Shown: positions 15,505-26,902 of the stretch, one piece after another
How positions within the stretch are numbered: position 1 is the first letter of the stretch
Layout of the letters: every line of letters starts with the position of its first letter
NCBI RefSeq assembly: GCF_026125785.1
Contig: NZ_JAHCKL010000013.1
Coordinates: forward strand, 43,543 to 107,542
Length of the DNA: 64,000 nt
DNA from: Hydrogenophaga sp.
GTDB lineage: Bacteria; Pseudomonadota; Gammaproteobacteria; Burkholderiales; Burkholderiaceae_C
Reading direction: 5' to 3'
Notes under the pieces: generated by a model
What the model was told of the DNA's origin: nothing
Database searches by the model: none
The model's input: only the letters and a program-made list of their open reading frames with translations
Position numbers and translations under genes: made by a program

Positions 15505-16686
15505 ATGGCGAACAAGGCGCTGTATGTGGTGGTGGCCGTGGCCGGTATCGGCCTGGCCTCGGGTGCGGCCTGGTGGTACCAGAACCAGCACCGTGCTGGC
15601 GCCAGCGCCGGGTCAGCGGCCAAGGTGCCGGCATCGGCACCCCAGGGAGGCGGCGGAAGTGGCGGCGGTGCAGGGGGCGCTCCCAGCGTGGAGGTCGCCA
15701 AGGTGAAGACGGTCTCGCTGCGGGACGATGCGCAAGCTGTGGGATCCCTGCGCTCGCGCCAGAGCGTGACCGTCAAGCCCGAGACCGCCGGGCGCGTTGC
15801 CCGCATCGCGTTCGCGGACGGCGCCCAGGTGCGCGCAGGCCAGGTGCTGGTGCAGCTCGACGACACCCTGCAGCGTGCCGAACTCAGCCAGGCCCAGGCC
15901 CAGCTCTCCATTGCGCGGGCCAACCTCAAACGCAACCAGGAACTCGTGGCGCAGAACTTCGTGGCACAGCGCGTGGTGGATGAGAGCCAGGCCAATCTGC
16001 AGGTGGCCGAGGCCCAGGTTGCGCTGGCCGAAGCGCGCCTGCAGCGCATGCGCATCACGGCCCCATTCGATGGCACGCTGGGCCTGCGCAGCATCAACCT
16101 AGGCCAGTACGTCAAGGATGGCGATGCCTTGGTCAACCTCGAGGACACGTCGCAGCTGACGGTGGATTTCCGTCTGCCGGAGCGCTACCAGAGTCGTATC
16201 GCACCGGGCCAGGCGGTGCAGGTGCAGCTGGATGCGCTGCCCGGCAAAAGCTTCGAGGCCAAGGTGGTGGCGGTGGATCCCTTGCTGGACGCGAACGGCC
16301 GCTCGATCTCCGTGCGCGCCGCCATGCCGCGCACCGGCGGTTCCGACCTGCGCCCTGGCATGTTCGCGCGCGTGCTCATTGTGTTCTCCGTCAACGACGG
16401 CGCGCTGGTGGTGCCTGAGGAGGCCATGGTCCCGCAGGGTGGAAAGCAGTTCGTCTACGTGCTGGACGAGCAAGGGCAGGGAGACGCGAAAAAGATGGTG
16501 TCTCGCCGCGTGGAGGTCGAACTGGGCATGCGGCGCGGCGCCGATGTCGAGATCGTCAAAGGCCTGGGCGCGAACGACACGGTGGTGGTTGCAGGCCAGC
16601 AGCGCCTGCAGCGCGATGGCACCGCGGTGCGCGTGGTCGACATGGCGCGCGGCGCGCCAGCGGCCCAGAACCGCACCAAGCCCTGA
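15505..16686 (+). CDS. RND efflux periplasmic adaptor subunit (membrane fusion protein)
   Basis: A 393-residue HlyD/AcrA-type adaptor. It has an N-terminal membrane anchor (ALYVVVAVAGIGLASGAAWW), a Gly/Ala-rich linker, a lipoyl half-domain (ETAGRVARIAFADGAQVRAGQVLVQL, written here across the motif), an alpha-hairpin rich in A, Q and E at about 120-180, the second lipoyl half (ITAPFDGTLGLRSINLGQYV) and beta-barrel and membrane-proximal domains. It joins the inner-membrane pump encoded 33 bases downstream to an outer-membrane channel. No cysteine lipobox is present, so it is held by a membrane helix. The ATG at 15505 is chosen because earlier codons give no membrane anchor. Confidence 0.92.
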   Translation: MANKALYVVVAVAGIGLASGAAWWYQNQHRAGASAGSAAKVPASAPQGGGGSGGGAGGAPSVEVAKVKTVSLRDDAQAVGSLRSRQSVTVKPETAGRVARIAFADGAQVRAGQVLVQLDDTLQRAELSQAQAQLSIARANLKRNQELVAQNFVAQRVVDESQANLQVAEAQVALAEARLQRMRITAPFDGTLGLRSINLGQYVKDGDALVNLEDTSQLTVDFRLPERYQSRIAPGQAVQVQLDALPGKSFEAKVVAVDPLLDANGRSISVRAAMPRTGGSDLRPGMFARVLIVFSVNDGALVVPEEAMVPQGGKQFVYVLDEQGQGDAKKMVSRRVEVELGMRRGADVEIVKGLGANDTVVVAGQQRLQRDGTAVRVVDMARGAPAAQNRTKP

Positions 16687-16718
16687 CCCGATGACGCATC
16701 CCTCGCACGGGAGTCTCC

Positions 16719-19700
16719 ATGCAACTGCCTGAACTGTCGATACGGCGCCCGGTCTTCGCCTCGGTGCTTTCCCTGCTGATCCTGCTGGTGGGGCTGGTGT
16801 CCTTCAACGGTCTGACGGTGCGTGAATACCCTCGCATCGACGAACCCACCGTCACCGTCACCACACGCTTTGGCGGGGCCTCCAGCGAAGTGATCGAGTC
16901 GCAGGTGACCAAGGTCCTGGAGGACTCGCTGGCGGGCATCGAGGGCGTGGACATCATCACCTCGATCAGTCGCCAGGAACAAAGCCAGATCACGGTGCGC
17001 TTCAAGCTCGAACGCGACCCGGACTCCGCCGCCGCCGACGTGCGCGACAAGGTCAGCCGCGTGCGCCAGCGGCTGCCCAGCGACGTGGACGAGCCCACGA
17101 TCGCCAAGGTCGAGGCCGATGCCACGCCGGTGATCTGGCTGGCGCTCAATTCCGACAACGTCTCTCCGCTGGAGCTCAGCGACCTGGCCAACCGCCTGAT
17201 CAAGCCCCGGTTGCAGACCGCGCCGGGCGCGGCCGACGTGCGCATCTGGGGCGAGCGCCGCTTCTCCATGCGCATCTGGCTGGACCCGGACCGCCTGGCG
17301 GCCTACAGCCTTACGGTGCAGGACGTGGAGGATGCGCTGCGCCGCTCCAACCTGGAGGTGCCCGCCGGCCGTATCGAGAGTTCACTGCGCGAGTTCAACG
17401 TCACCGCCGCGACCGACGTGCAGACGCCTGAGCAGTTCCGTGCCATCGGCATCCGCACCATCAACGGGCAGACCATCCGCATTGGTGATGTCGCACGCGT
17501 GGAGCAGGCGCCGCAGGATGAACGCACCTCCGTGCGCTACAACGGGCGCGACGCGGTCTCGCTGGGCGTGATCCGCCAGGCGACCGCGAACCCACTGGAG
17601 CTCTCCGCTGCCGTGCAGCAGATGCTGCCGCGCGTGATGGAAGAGCTGCCTGCGGGCGTGAGCATCGAGGTCGCTAACGACAACTCTATCTTCATCGACC
17701 GGTCGATCAAGGCGGTCTACACCACCATCCTGGAAGCCGTGGTGCTGGTGGCGCTGGTGATATTCGTCTTCCTGCGCACGCTGCGCGCTTCGGTGATCCC
17801 GCTGATCACGATTCCCGTGAGCCTGATCGGCTCGTTCGCGCTGATGGCGTTGTTCGGCTTCTCGATCAACACGCTCACGCTGTTGGCGCTGGTGCTGGCC
17901 ATCGGCCTGGTGGTGGACGACGCCATCGTGATGCTGGAAAACATCTACCGGCACATCGAGGAAGGCATGAAACCCTTTGACGCCGCCATCAAAGGGGCGC
18001 GCGAGATCGGGTTTGCCATTGTCGCGATGACGCTCACGCTGGCGGCCGTGTACGCGCCGCTGGCGTTCACGCCCGGCCGCACAGGCCGGCTGTTCGCGGA
18101 GTTCGCGCTGGCCCTGGCCGGTGCCGTGGTGGTTTCCGGCTTCGTCGCGCTCACGCTGTCGCCCATGATGTGCTCCAAGCTGCTGCGCCATGTGGACAAG
18201 CCCAGCCGCTTCGACCGCTTCATGGAGTCCGTGCTGGTGCGGCTGACATCGGGGTACGAGCGCGCACTGGGCGCTTCGCTCAAGGTGCGCTGGCTGGTCG
18301 TGGGCGTGATGCTGGCCAGTGCCGGCGCAAGCTGGTGGTTGCTGCAGAGCACGCGTTCCGAACTCGCCCCCATGGAAGACCGAGGGGTGGTGCTGGCCAA
18401 CATCAACGGCCCGGACGGCGCCACGCTGGCCTACACGCGGCGCTACGCCGAGGCCATCGAGAGAATGGCGATGGAGCAGCCCGAGTTCGACCGCATCTTC
18501 ACGGTGGTAGGCAACCCCTCGGTGGCGCAGGGCAGCGTGGTCATGCGCGGTAAGGCCTGGGAAGAGCGTGACCGCACCACGATGGACATCGCCCGCTCGA
18601 TGTCGCCGGCCATGGGGCGCCTGCCGGGCATCAGCGCGTACCCGATCACGCCGCCCTCGCTGGGCCAGGGCTTTCGCGAGCGGCCGGTGAACTTCGTCAT
18701 CGTCACCGGCGACAGTTATGAGAACCTGTCGGCGGTGGTTCGCCAGTTCCAGGAGCGCATGGCGCAGAACCCCGGCCTGGTGCAGGTGGACACCGACCTG
18801 CGGCTGAACAAACCCGAGATCCGCATGGACGTGGACCGCGAACGCGCCGCCGACATGGGGGTGGGCGTGGACGTCATCGCGCGCACGGTCGAGACCATGC
18901 TGGGCGGGCGCATCGTCACCCGCTACAAGCGCGACGGAGAGCAGTACGACGTGGTGGTGCAGACCGTCTCGGCCAACCGCAGCACGCCCGAGGACATCGA
19001 CCGCCTGTTCGTGCGTGGCCGCGGTGACGCCATGATTCCGCTGGCCTCGCTGATCACCACGCGCGAAGTGGTGGTGCCGCGCGAGCTCAATCACTTTGGC
19101 CAACGCCGCAGCGCATCGATCACCGCCAACATCGCGCCCAACTACTCGCTGGGCGAAGCGCTTCAGTTCATGGAACAGACCGCGCGCGAGATCCTTCCCG
19201 CGGGCTACGCCACCGATCTCAACGGCCAGAGCCGGGAGTTCCGCAATGCGTCGGGCTCGCTGGCGATGGTGTTCGTGCTCTCCCTGCTGTTCATCTACCT
19301 GGTGCTGTCGGCGCAGTTCGAGAGCTTCATCGACCCGTTCATCATCATGCTGTCGGTGCCGCTGTCCATGCTCGGGGCCTTGCTTGCGCTCAAGCTCACG
19401 GGAGGCACGCTCAACGTGTTCAGCCAGATCGGGCTGATCACGCTGGTGGGGCTGATCACCAAGCACGGCATCCTGATCGTGGAGTTCTCCAATCAGCTCA
19501 GGGAGCAGGGCATGGAGAAACTGGAGGCGGTGAAGAAGGCGGCTGGCCTGCGTCTGCGCCCGATCATGATGACCACGGGCGCCATGGTGCTGGGCGCGAT
19601 ACCGCTGGCGCTGGCCACTGGCGCGGGCGCCGAGAGCCGCCAGCAGATCGGCTGGGTCATCGTGGGCGGCATGAGCCTGGGCACGCTGCTCACGGTGTTC

Positions 19701-19799
19701 GTGGTGCCCACCATGTACACACTGCTCTCCCGCGACCGGGCTCACCAGCCAGCCAAGCCCACCCACGAAGAGCCCACCGGCGCGATACCGGCGAAGTGA
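16719..19799 (+). CDS. RND multidrug efflux permease, MdtB/MuxB/AcrB-like
   Basis: A 1026-residue proton-driven pump with the RND order: TM1 (FASVLSLLILLVGLVSF), large periplasmic porter loop, TM2-TM6, second loop, TM8-TM12. The proton-relay aspartates are visible in TM4 as LVVDDAIVMLENIYR, and the porter loop opening EYPRIDEPTVTV is typical of the hydrophobe/amphiphile group. Substrates cannot be inferred. It follows its adaptor in one operon, but no outer-membrane factor or regulator is in the neighbourhood, so it must share a channel encoded elsewhere. Confidence 0.93.
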   Translation: MQLPELSIRRPVFASVLSLLILLVGLVSFNGLTVREYPRIDEPTVTVTTRFGGASSEVIESQVTKVLEDSLAGIEGVDIITSISRQEQSQITVRFKLERDPDSAAADVRDKVSRVRQRLPSDVDEPTIAKVEADATPVIWLALNSDNVSPLELSDLANRLIKPRLQTAPGAADVRIWGERRFSMRIWLDPDRLAAYSLTVQDVEDALRRSNLEVPAGRIESSLREFNVTAATDVQTPEQFRAIGIRTINGQTIRIGDVARVEQAPQDERTSVRYNGRDAVSLGVIRQATANPLELSAAVQQMLPRVMEELPAGVSIEVANDNSIFIDRSIKAVYTTILEAVVLVALVIFVFLRTLRASVIPLITIPVSLIGSFALMALFGFSINTLTLLALVLAIGLVVDDAIVMLENIYRHIEEGMKPFDAAIKGAREIGFAIVAMTLTLAAVYAPLAFTPGRTGRLFAEFALALAGAVVVSGFVALTLSPMMCSKLLRHVDKPSRFDRFMESVLVRLTSGYERALGASLKVRWLVVGVMLASAGASWWLLQSTRSELAPMEDRGVVLANINGPDGATLAYTRRYAEAIERMAMEQPEFDRIFTVVGNPSVAQGSVVMRGKAWEERDRTTMDIARSMSPAMGRLPGISAYPITPPSLGQGFRERPVNFVIVTGDSYENLSAVVRQFQERMAQNPGLVQVDTDLRLNKPEIRMDVDRERAADMGVGVDVIARTVETMLGGRIVTRYKRDGEQYDVVVQTVSANRSTPEDIDRLFVRGRGDAMIPLASLITTREVVVPRELNHFGQRRSASITANIAPNYSLGEALQFMEQTAREILPAGYATDLNGQSREFRNASGSLAMVFVLSLLFIYLVLSAQFESFIDPFIIMLSVPLSMLGALLALKLTGGTLNVFSQIGLITLVGLITKHGILIVEFSNQLREQGMEKLEAVKKAAGLRLRPIMMTTGAMVLGAIPLALATGAGAESRQQIGWVIVGGMSLGTLLTVFVVPTMYTLLSRDRAHQPAKPTHEEPTGAIPAK

Positions 19800-19834
19800 G
19801 CGATGGGGGCAGTGGGAGGAGGGGCGGCGAGCCT

Positions 19835-21112
19835 CTACAGCACGCCTTCGAACATCATCACCTCGACGGTGTCGCCCACCGCAACATCGCCGCGGTCGTG
19901 CGGCAGCACGATGAGGCCGTTGGCTTCCACCATGGAGCGCAGCACGCCAGAGCCCTGGTGGCCGGTGGTGCGCACGCTCAGTTGACCCTCTGCCGTGCGT
20001 GAGACGATGCCGCGCTGGTACTCGGTGCGGCCAGGTTTCTTGCGCAGCGGCTCCGCACAGTGCGCCTGCAGCAGCACCGGCGCGCAGGCCGTGCAGCCCA
20101 TGAGGCGCTGCAGGGCGGGGCGGACGAACGCGAGGAAGGTCACCATCGCCGCGACCGGGTTGCCAGGCAGGCCGAACAGCAGTGCGCTGCGGTCTTCTTG
20201 AACGATGCGACCCACCGCCATGGGCCTGCCGGGTCGCATGTCGATACGCCAGAAGGCCACATCGCCCAGCTTTTTCATCATGGCTCGGGTGTGGTCCGCC
20301 TCTCCCATGCTCACGCCACCGGTGGTGATGACCGCGTCGGCCCTGGCCGCCGCTTCGCGGAAGGCCGCTTCGAGTTGTGCCGGCTCGTCCTTCACCGCGC
20401 CCAGATCGACCACCTCGACGCCCAGGCGGCTGAGCAGGCCGAACAGCGTGTAGCGGTTGCTGTCGTAGACGGCGCCTTCGCGCGGCGCCTCGCCCAGGCT
20501 GAGGATTTCATCGCCAGTGGAAAAGCAGGCGACGCGCGCGCGACGGAACACACGCACCGTGGGCAAGCCCAGGCTGGCGATCAGGCCCAGCGCGGCGGGG
20601 CCCAGGACCTGACCCTGGCGCAGAGCCGCCTGCCCGGCCCGCAGGTCTTCGCCGAGCAGGCGGCGGTTGTCGCCTGCTCGGACGGCGTCGGCCGGTAGTT
20701 CCACGTAGGCCCCGTCCAGGCGCACGCGCTCCACCGGTACGACGGTGTCCAGGCCCGCCGGCAGGATGGCGCCGGTCATGATCTTCAGGCATTCGTCGCC
20801 AGCCAGCCGGCCGCTCCAGGCCCGGCCCGCAAGGGCGGTCCCGGCCACGCGCAGACGAAGCGGCCGCCCGGCGCGCAGCAGCGCGCCATCCAGCGCGAAG
20901 CCATCCATGGCCGAGTTGTCGTGGGGCGGCACGCTGATGGGCGAGATCACGTCCTGCGCCAGCACGCGCCCCAAGGCTTCCAGGATGCCGAGTTCTTCCG
21001 TTTGCGCCAGGGGCTCGACCCAGCGGGCGAGAAACAGCCCCACGGCATCGGCGTGCAACGCCGTGGGTTCGTAGTTGTCCAGGGCGGCAGCGATCTGCTC
21101 CAGGGTCTTCAT
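19835..21112 (-). CDS. moeA: Molybdopterin molybdotransferase
   Basis: Inserts molybdate into adenylylated molybdopterin. The 425-residue protein has the domain order of MoeA: N-terminal part with the conserved DNSAMDGFA segment, the MoeA-specific TGAILPAGLDTVVPVE motif, the MPT-binding domain with FSTGDEI and TTGGVSMGEADH, then PGNPVAAMVTF and the C-terminal beta barrel. The start overlaps the mobA stop by 4 bases (ATGA). It is the last gene of moaA-mobA-moeA. Confidence 0.96.
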   Translation of the reverse strand: MKTLEQIAAALDNYEPTALHADAVGLFLARWVEPLAQTEELGILEALGRVLAQDVISPISVPPHDNSAMDGFALDGALLRAGRPLRLRVAGTALAGRAWSGRLAGDECLKIMTGAILPAGLDTVVPVERVRLDGAYVELPADAVRAGDNRRLLGEDLRAGQAALRQGQVLGPAALGLIASLGLPTVRVFRRARVACFSTGDEILSLGEAPREGAVYDSNRYTLFGLLSRLGVEVVDLGAVKDEPAQLEAAFREAAARADAVITTGGVSMGEADHTRAMMKKLGDVAFWRIDMRPGRPMAVGRIVQEDRSALLFGLPGNPVAAMVTFLAFVRPALQRLMGCTACAPVLLQAHCAEPLRKKPGRTEYQRGIVSRTAEGQLSVRTTGHQGSGVLRSMVEANGLIVLPHDRGDVAVGDTVEVMMFEGVL

Positions 21113-21717
21113 GTCAGGTCGGGGTCGTCTTCCAGTGCCTTCAGCTCGCTCAGCGTGTTGGCGTTGAAAAAGGCGCGCGGGTTGTCCGTGGGTTTGTCGA
21201 AGGCCACCAGCCGCGTTTCATGTTCGGCGGTCCAGTGGTCCACCCTGCGTCCACCGGTTTGCGTGAAGCGCAGCAGGCTGTCCATCAACCCGCGACGCAT
21301 CAGGCTGAACACGGGTTGCGGGCGCAGTTGTCCGTCTTCCTCCAGCGCGGCGGCCATGGCGATCTCGGTGCCTGGCCGGTCAAAGGCTTGCGCCAGGCGC
21401 CGCGCCAGATCGAGCGGAAACAGCGGTGTGTCGCAGGGCACTGTGAGCACGTAGGGCGACTCGCTGTGCGCCAGCCCGCTGAGGAACCCCGCCAGCGGGC
21501 CGGCGAAGTCGGGCAGCGCATCGGCATGTACGGGCACACCAAAGGCGAGGTAGGTGTCGAGGTTGCGATTGGCATTGAGCAGGTGGTGGCCCAGCAGATC
21601 GCCTTCCTGCGCTTGCAGGCGCCTCAGCGCGTGCAGGGCCAGGGGCTTGCCCAGGAAGGGTTGCAGGCCCTTGTCGATGCCGCCCATGCGCGAGCCTCGC
21701 CCGCCCGCGAGCACCAC
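21109..21717 (-). CDS. mobA: Molybdenum cofactor guanylyltransferase
   Basis: Adds GMP to Moco to make the bis-MGD form used by DMSO-reductase family enzymes. The 202-residue frame opens with the nucleotide-binding loop VLAGGRGSRMGGIDKGLQPF and contains the acidic VTVPCDTPLFP metal site. No ATG is available: in frame, the sequence between the preceding stop (21760-21762) and the motif offers only two adjacent GTG codons (21717, 21714) plus rare ATA and ATC triplets. The homologous beta strand normally begins a few residues earlier (ITGVVLAGG), and those residues are encoded here upstream of the GTG. The start at 21717 is therefore provisional. Translation is probably coupled to moaA, whose stop is 26 bases upstream. 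Confidence 0.88.
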   Translation of the reverse strand: MVLAGGRGSRMGGIDKGLQPFLGKPLALHALRRLQAQEGDLLGHHLLNANRNLDTYLAFGVPVHADALPDFAGPLAGFLSGLAHSESPYVLTVPCDTPLFPLDLARRLAQAFDRPGTEIAMAAALEEDGQLRPQPVFSLMRRGLMDSLLRFTQTGGRRVDHWTAEHETRLVAFDKPTDNPRAFFNANTLSELKALEDDPDLT

Positions 21718-21742
21718 ACCGGTGATATCGCCAGGACCTATG

Positions 21743-22858
21743 TCAGCCTCCGATGTAGCTCATTTCGACGCGACGCCGGCCGCCAGCCGCTTCGGGCGGG
21801 AGCGAGGCCCGCAGTTCGGAGTAGCGATCGTCCCGCCGCTGCCAGATGGCCGCGATGGCACTGGCCAGTTCCTCGTCACTCGCGCCTCCGCGGATCAGGT
21901 GGCGCAGATCGTGGCCCTGGGTGGCGAACAGGCAGAGGTAGAGTTGGCCTTCGGTGGACAGGCGCGCGCGGTTGCAGTCCCGGCAGAAGGCCTGGGTGAC
22001 GCTGCTGATGACGCCGATCTCACCCGCGCCGTCGGCATAGGCCCAGCGCTCGGCCGTTTCGCCCGGGGCAGAGGCCTGCAGCGGCACCAGGGGGAACGCT
22101 TCGTGGACGCGGCGAACCACCTCCGCGCTGGGCAGCACCTCGTCCATGCGCCAGCCATTGGTCGCGCCGACGTCCATGAACTCGATGAAGCGCAGCACGA
22201 TGCCGCTGCCGCGGAAGTGGCGCGCCATCGGCACGATCTCATGGTCGTTGGTGCCACGCTTGACCACCATGTTGACCTTGATCGGGCCGAGCCCCGCCGC
22301 CTGCGCCGCCTCGATGCCCTGCAACACGTCGGTGACAGGAAAGTCCACATCGTTCATGCCGCGGAACACGGCATCGTCCAGCCCGTCGAGGCTCACCGTC
22401 ACACGCTGCAGTCCTGCGGCCTTGAGTGCGCTGGCCTTGCGCGCCAGCAAGGACCCGTTGGTCGTGAGCGTGATGTCCAGCGGCGCGCCTTGCACCGTGC
22501 GAAGTGCGGCGAGCTGCCCGATCAGGATGTCCAGGTTCTTGCGCAACAGCGGTTCTCCGCCAGTGAGGCGGATCTTCTGCACGCCGTGTGCCACGAACTG
22601 GCGTGCCACGCGCGTGATCTCCTCGAAGCTGAGCAGGGCGCTGTGCGGCAGGTAGGGATAGTCCTTGTCGAAGATGTCCTTGGGCATGCAATAGCTGCAG
22701 CGAAAGTTGCAGCGGTCGGTCACGCTGATGCGAAGGTCGCGCAGCGGCCGGCCCAAGGCATCGCCCAGCAGACCGGTGGCCGGGATGGGGTGCGGCGGAA
22801 TGGCGGCGGCCTGTGAAACCAGACGCTGGTCAATCAGGGGGATGACGCGTTCGGACAT
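21743..22858 (-). CDS. moaA: GTP 3',8-cyclase
   Basis: Radical SAM enzyme that starts molybdenum-cofactor synthesis from GTP. The 371-residue protein has the N-terminal SAM cluster motif CNFRCSYC, the second cluster ligands in [19 protein letters not shown], and a C-terminal end with paired glycines (SYIGG), which is essential in the family. About 50 residues precede the usual beginning ([12 protein letters not shown]), a common extension. [10 protein letters not shown] at 22858 is chosen because the frame upstream overlaps the neighbouring gene and because a CATAAT box sits 6 bases before it. It is the first gene of moaA-mobA-moeA. Confidence 0.96.
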   Translation of the reverse strand: MSERVIPLIDQRLVSQAAAIPPHPIPATGLLGDALGRPLRDLRISVTDRCNFRCSYCMPKDIFDKDYPYLPHSALLSFEEITRVARQFVAHGVQKIRLTGGEPLLRKNLDILIGQLAALRTVQGAPLDITLTTNGSLLARKASALKAAGLQRVTVSLDGLDDAVFRGMNDVDFPVTDVLQGIEAAQAAGLGPIKVNMVVKRGTNDHEIVPMARHFRGSGIVLRFIEFMDVGATNGWRMDEVLPSAEVVRRVHEAFPLVPLQASAPGETAERWAYADGAGEIGVISSVTQAFCRDCNRARLSTEGQLYLCLFATQGHDLRHLIRGGASDEELASAIAAIWQRRDDRYSELRASLPPEAAGGRRRVEMSYIGG

Positions 22859-22864
22859 GGGCAG

Positions 22865-22870
22865 ATTATG
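22865..22870 (-). promoter_or_regulatory. Putative -10 box of moaA, leaderless spacing
   Basis: CATAAT on the minus strand with six bases (CTGCCC) before the ATG at 22858. The transcript would start at the initiation codon. No ribosome-binding site is seen. Confidence 0.45.
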
Positions 22871-22953
22871 GGCGAGGGGCTCGCGTGCGGACCGCAAATG
22901 CCTGTGGCATGCGGGTATTCCCGGCGCGCCTGGGCGAGCGCCGGCCGGCCGTG

Positions 22954-23784
22954 TCAGGCCGGTTCCGGGCGGCCCACCGGCGTGTAGGCGTCGCGGTTGT
23001 TCTCCAGCCACCGGGCCGAGAGTTCGCTGTGCTGCTGCGCGGGGTGAAAGTCCGGGCGGAAGTAGGCGCGCCACGGGCGAAGGCTGGTTCGCAGCAGTCC
23101 GTCGCGCGCGAACAGGTGGCGCCCCGCGTTGCGCCAAGTGCTCCAGCGCCACAAGGTGCCGTCATGCCGCAGGTTGTTCACGGTCTGGCGAAGGGCATCG
23201 GTGAGGAAGATCAGCGTCACGCGCCGCATCCATTTCACGCGCCAGTGGTGGCTGCCGCCGAGCGCCATGTAGAGGTCAAAGGCGGTGCACTTGTGCTCGG
23301 CCTCTTCCGCGCTGTGCCAAAGCCACAGGGTCTTCAGGCGCGGCTCGCTGCCGTCGAGCACACCGGGGTGCGACAGCAGCCATTCCGCGAACAGCGCCGT
23401 GAAGTGCTCATTGGCGGCGGTGATGGCCAGGCCGTGCCGCGGATCGGTACCTTGCAGAAGCTGCAGCCGTTGGCGCGCACGGGGCTCCCAGGCATTGGCG
23501 AGGCCGTGTTTTTCGATCTGCGCATTGAACAGCGCGTGGATGCGCCGGTGCGTGGCCTCCTGGCCCACGAAGCCCTGCACCTCCGCCTGCCATGCGGCCT
23601 GCTGGTCGGGGGGCAGTGCTTTCAAACCTTGGCGCACCGAGTCGATGAAAAACTGCTCTCCGATGGGAAAGCTCATGGACAAGGCATTGAACCAGGCGGT
23701 GAGGAACGCATCGTTGGCGCACCAATGGCGTGGCACCGGCTGTTCCAGGTCGATCAGGAGACGGCGGACGACGAGTTCTGTCAT
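22954..23784 (-). CDS. Metal-dependent hydrolase-like protein (PF10118 type)
   Basis: A 276-residue protein of the bacterial family annotated as predicted metal-dependent hydrolase. Three His/Glu blocks on helices suggest a ferritin-like di-metal site: [10 protein letters not shown] (about 88), [13 protein letters not shown] (about 135) and [17 protein letters not shown] (about 165). No catalysed reaction is established; the metal ligands would equally fit an oxidase or oxygenase. The start [14 protein letters not shown] at 23784 follows family practice. It is divergent from a tetR gene, with a perfect palindrome between them, so repression by that TetR protein is likely. Confidence 0.8.
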   Translation of the reverse strand: MTELVVRRLLIDLEQPVPRHWCANDAFLTAWFNALSMSFPIGEQFFIDSVRQGLKALPPDQQAAWQAEVQGFVGQEATHRRIHALFNAQIEKHGLANAWEPRARQRLQLLQGTDPRHGLAITAANEHFTALFAEWLLSHPGVLDGSEPRLKTLWLWHSAEEAEHKCTAFDLYMALGGSHHWRVKWMRRVTLIFLTDALRQTVNNLRHDGTLWRWSTWRNAGRHLFARDGLLRTSLRPWRAYFRPDFHPAQQHSELSARWLENNRDAYTPVGRPEPA

Positions 23785-23808
23785 GGTTCTGAATCGAATG
23801 GGGAAGGG

Positions 23809-23830
23809 GTTGGTACCAATCGGTACCAAC
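23809..23830. promoter_or_regulatory. Perfect palindrome, probable TetR operator
   Basis: GTTGGTACC, centre AATC, GGTACCAAC: a perfect 9-bp inverted repeat 25 bases upstream of the hydrolase start and 57 upstream of the tetR start. Size and position fit a TetR-family operator controlling the divergent hydrolase gene and probably its own regulator. Confidence 0.7.
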
Positions 23831-23875
23831 TCGCCATGGTGAGGGCCTGGAGCCGGTCTGTCAAGCCAGCCAACG

Positions 23876-23881
23876 GATAAT
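23876..23881 (+). promoter_or_regulatory. Putative -10 box of the tetR gene, leaderless spacing
   Basis: GATAAT followed by six bases (CGCGCG) and the ATG at 23888. The spacing predicts a transcript starting at the initiation codon, as for purM, dnaX and moaA. No good -35 is visible. Confidence 0.4.
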
Positions 23882-23887
23882 CGCGCG

Positions 23888-24514
23888 ATGAGCCGCACGC
23901 CGCAGTCCCACGCCGCTTCCCCCGCCAGCGACCACCGCAACCGCCTGCTGGAGGCCATGGCTTGCGTGGCGGCCAGCCAGGGCCTGGCTGCGGCGTCCAT
24001 CGCGTCCGTGGTGACCGAGGCCGGGGTGTCCAAGCGGACCTTCTACGAGCATTTCACCGGCAAGGAAGACTGTTTCCTCGCGCTCTACCGCGCCGCCAGT
24101 GCCTCCGCACTGCGCACACTGCGCGACGCGGTGGATGCCCAGCAGCCGTGGCAGGACCAGTTGGAGCGTGCGCTGGGTGCCTACCTGGCGCACCTGGCGG
24201 CTGGTCCCGAACTGGTGCGCATGCTGTTCGTCGAGATCCATTACCTCGGGCCCGCTGGTGACCAGGTGCGCCGCGAGGTGATGCAGCACCTCGCGGATTT
24301 CATGCTGCAGACCATCGATGCGGATGGAGCGTCCCTGCCGCCCGAGATGGCCGTGGCAGCGGTTGGCGGCATCCATGAGCTGATTCTGCTGGCCATCGAG
24401 CGAGGCGAGGCGGCGCAACTGAATCGCCTGGTGCCTGCGGCCAGCGAGGTGGTGCGCAGGCTGGCGGGCCCGCACGCCGGGCGGAAAAAAGGCCCGCCGA
24501 AGCGGGCCTCCTGA
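23888..24514 (+). CDS. TetR/AcrR family transcriptional regulator
   Basis: A 208-residue repressor with the TetR helix-turn-helix at about residues 30-62 (ASVVTEAGVSKRTFYEHF, then GKEDCFLALY) and an all-helical C-terminal ligand domain. It is divergent from the metal-hydrolase-like gene and faces a perfect palindrome, so a local repressor role is likely; the inducer is unknown. Its last codons overlap the intrinsic terminator that serves hppA on the opposite strand, which explains the unusual end PHAGRKKGPPKRAS. Confidence 0.88.
   Translation: MSRTPQSHAASPASDHRNRLLEAMACVAASQGLAAASIASVVTEAGVSKRTFYEHFTGKEDCFLALYRAASASALRTLRDAVDAQQPWQDQLERALGAYLAHLAAGPELVRMLFVEIHYLGPAGDQVRREVMQHLADFMLQTIDADGASLPPEMAVAAVGGIHELILLAIERGEAAQLNRLVPAASEVVRRLAGPHAGRKKGPPKRAS
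24485..24508 (-). terminator. Intrinsic terminator of hppA inside the tetR 3' end
   Basis: On the minus strand: GGCCCGC, loop TTCG, GCGGGCC, followed by six T. It is a strong terminator 28 bases beyond the hppA stop. The same bases encode the last codons of tetR on the plus strand. Confidence 0.85.
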
Positions 24515-24536
24515 GCATCGGGCTGGGTGGCCCGCG

Positions 24537-26600
<2,064 letters not shown>

Positions 26601-26902
26601 GAATGACTCCTGCTTGTTTCGACTTGGAGGGGGCAACGCCTCCGGGGATGCCCCCGCTGCGTTGCTTCCTCGCTGCCGGCAGGTACCGCAGTGAGCGGTA
26701 CTCGAGCAGGACGATTGGCCAACGGCGTGAATTTAGCGGCAATTGGCCTGGATGCACCAGCGCGGGGCCCGGGATGTCAGCCTGGAATCAGTAAAATCAG
26801 GGTAAATCCTAGGGGTCCGGGTCCCACGCGCGATAGCCGGGCGCCTCGGCGGCCATCTTTCACGGTGGTCCGACGTCTTTCTCAACCAAGCCTTCTCCGA
26901 AC
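26601..26902. other. 302-base divergent control region of hppA and ppa
   Basis: No gene is seen here. It holds a 7-bp hairpin GGGGGCA/TGCCCCC (26629-26655) in what would be the hppA leader, a 7-bp inverted repeat GTACCGC-AGTGA-GCGGTAC (26683-26701), and an AT-richer stretch (26786-26815) that may carry promoter elements. No convincing -35/-10 pair can be assigned to either gene. Confidence 0.5.

Noticed and set aside
17382-19766. A 794-codon open frame antisense to the RND pump
   Set aside because: Same GC-skew artefact; the predicted protein is a histidine-rich string without any domain, and the plus strand encodes a complete RND permease.
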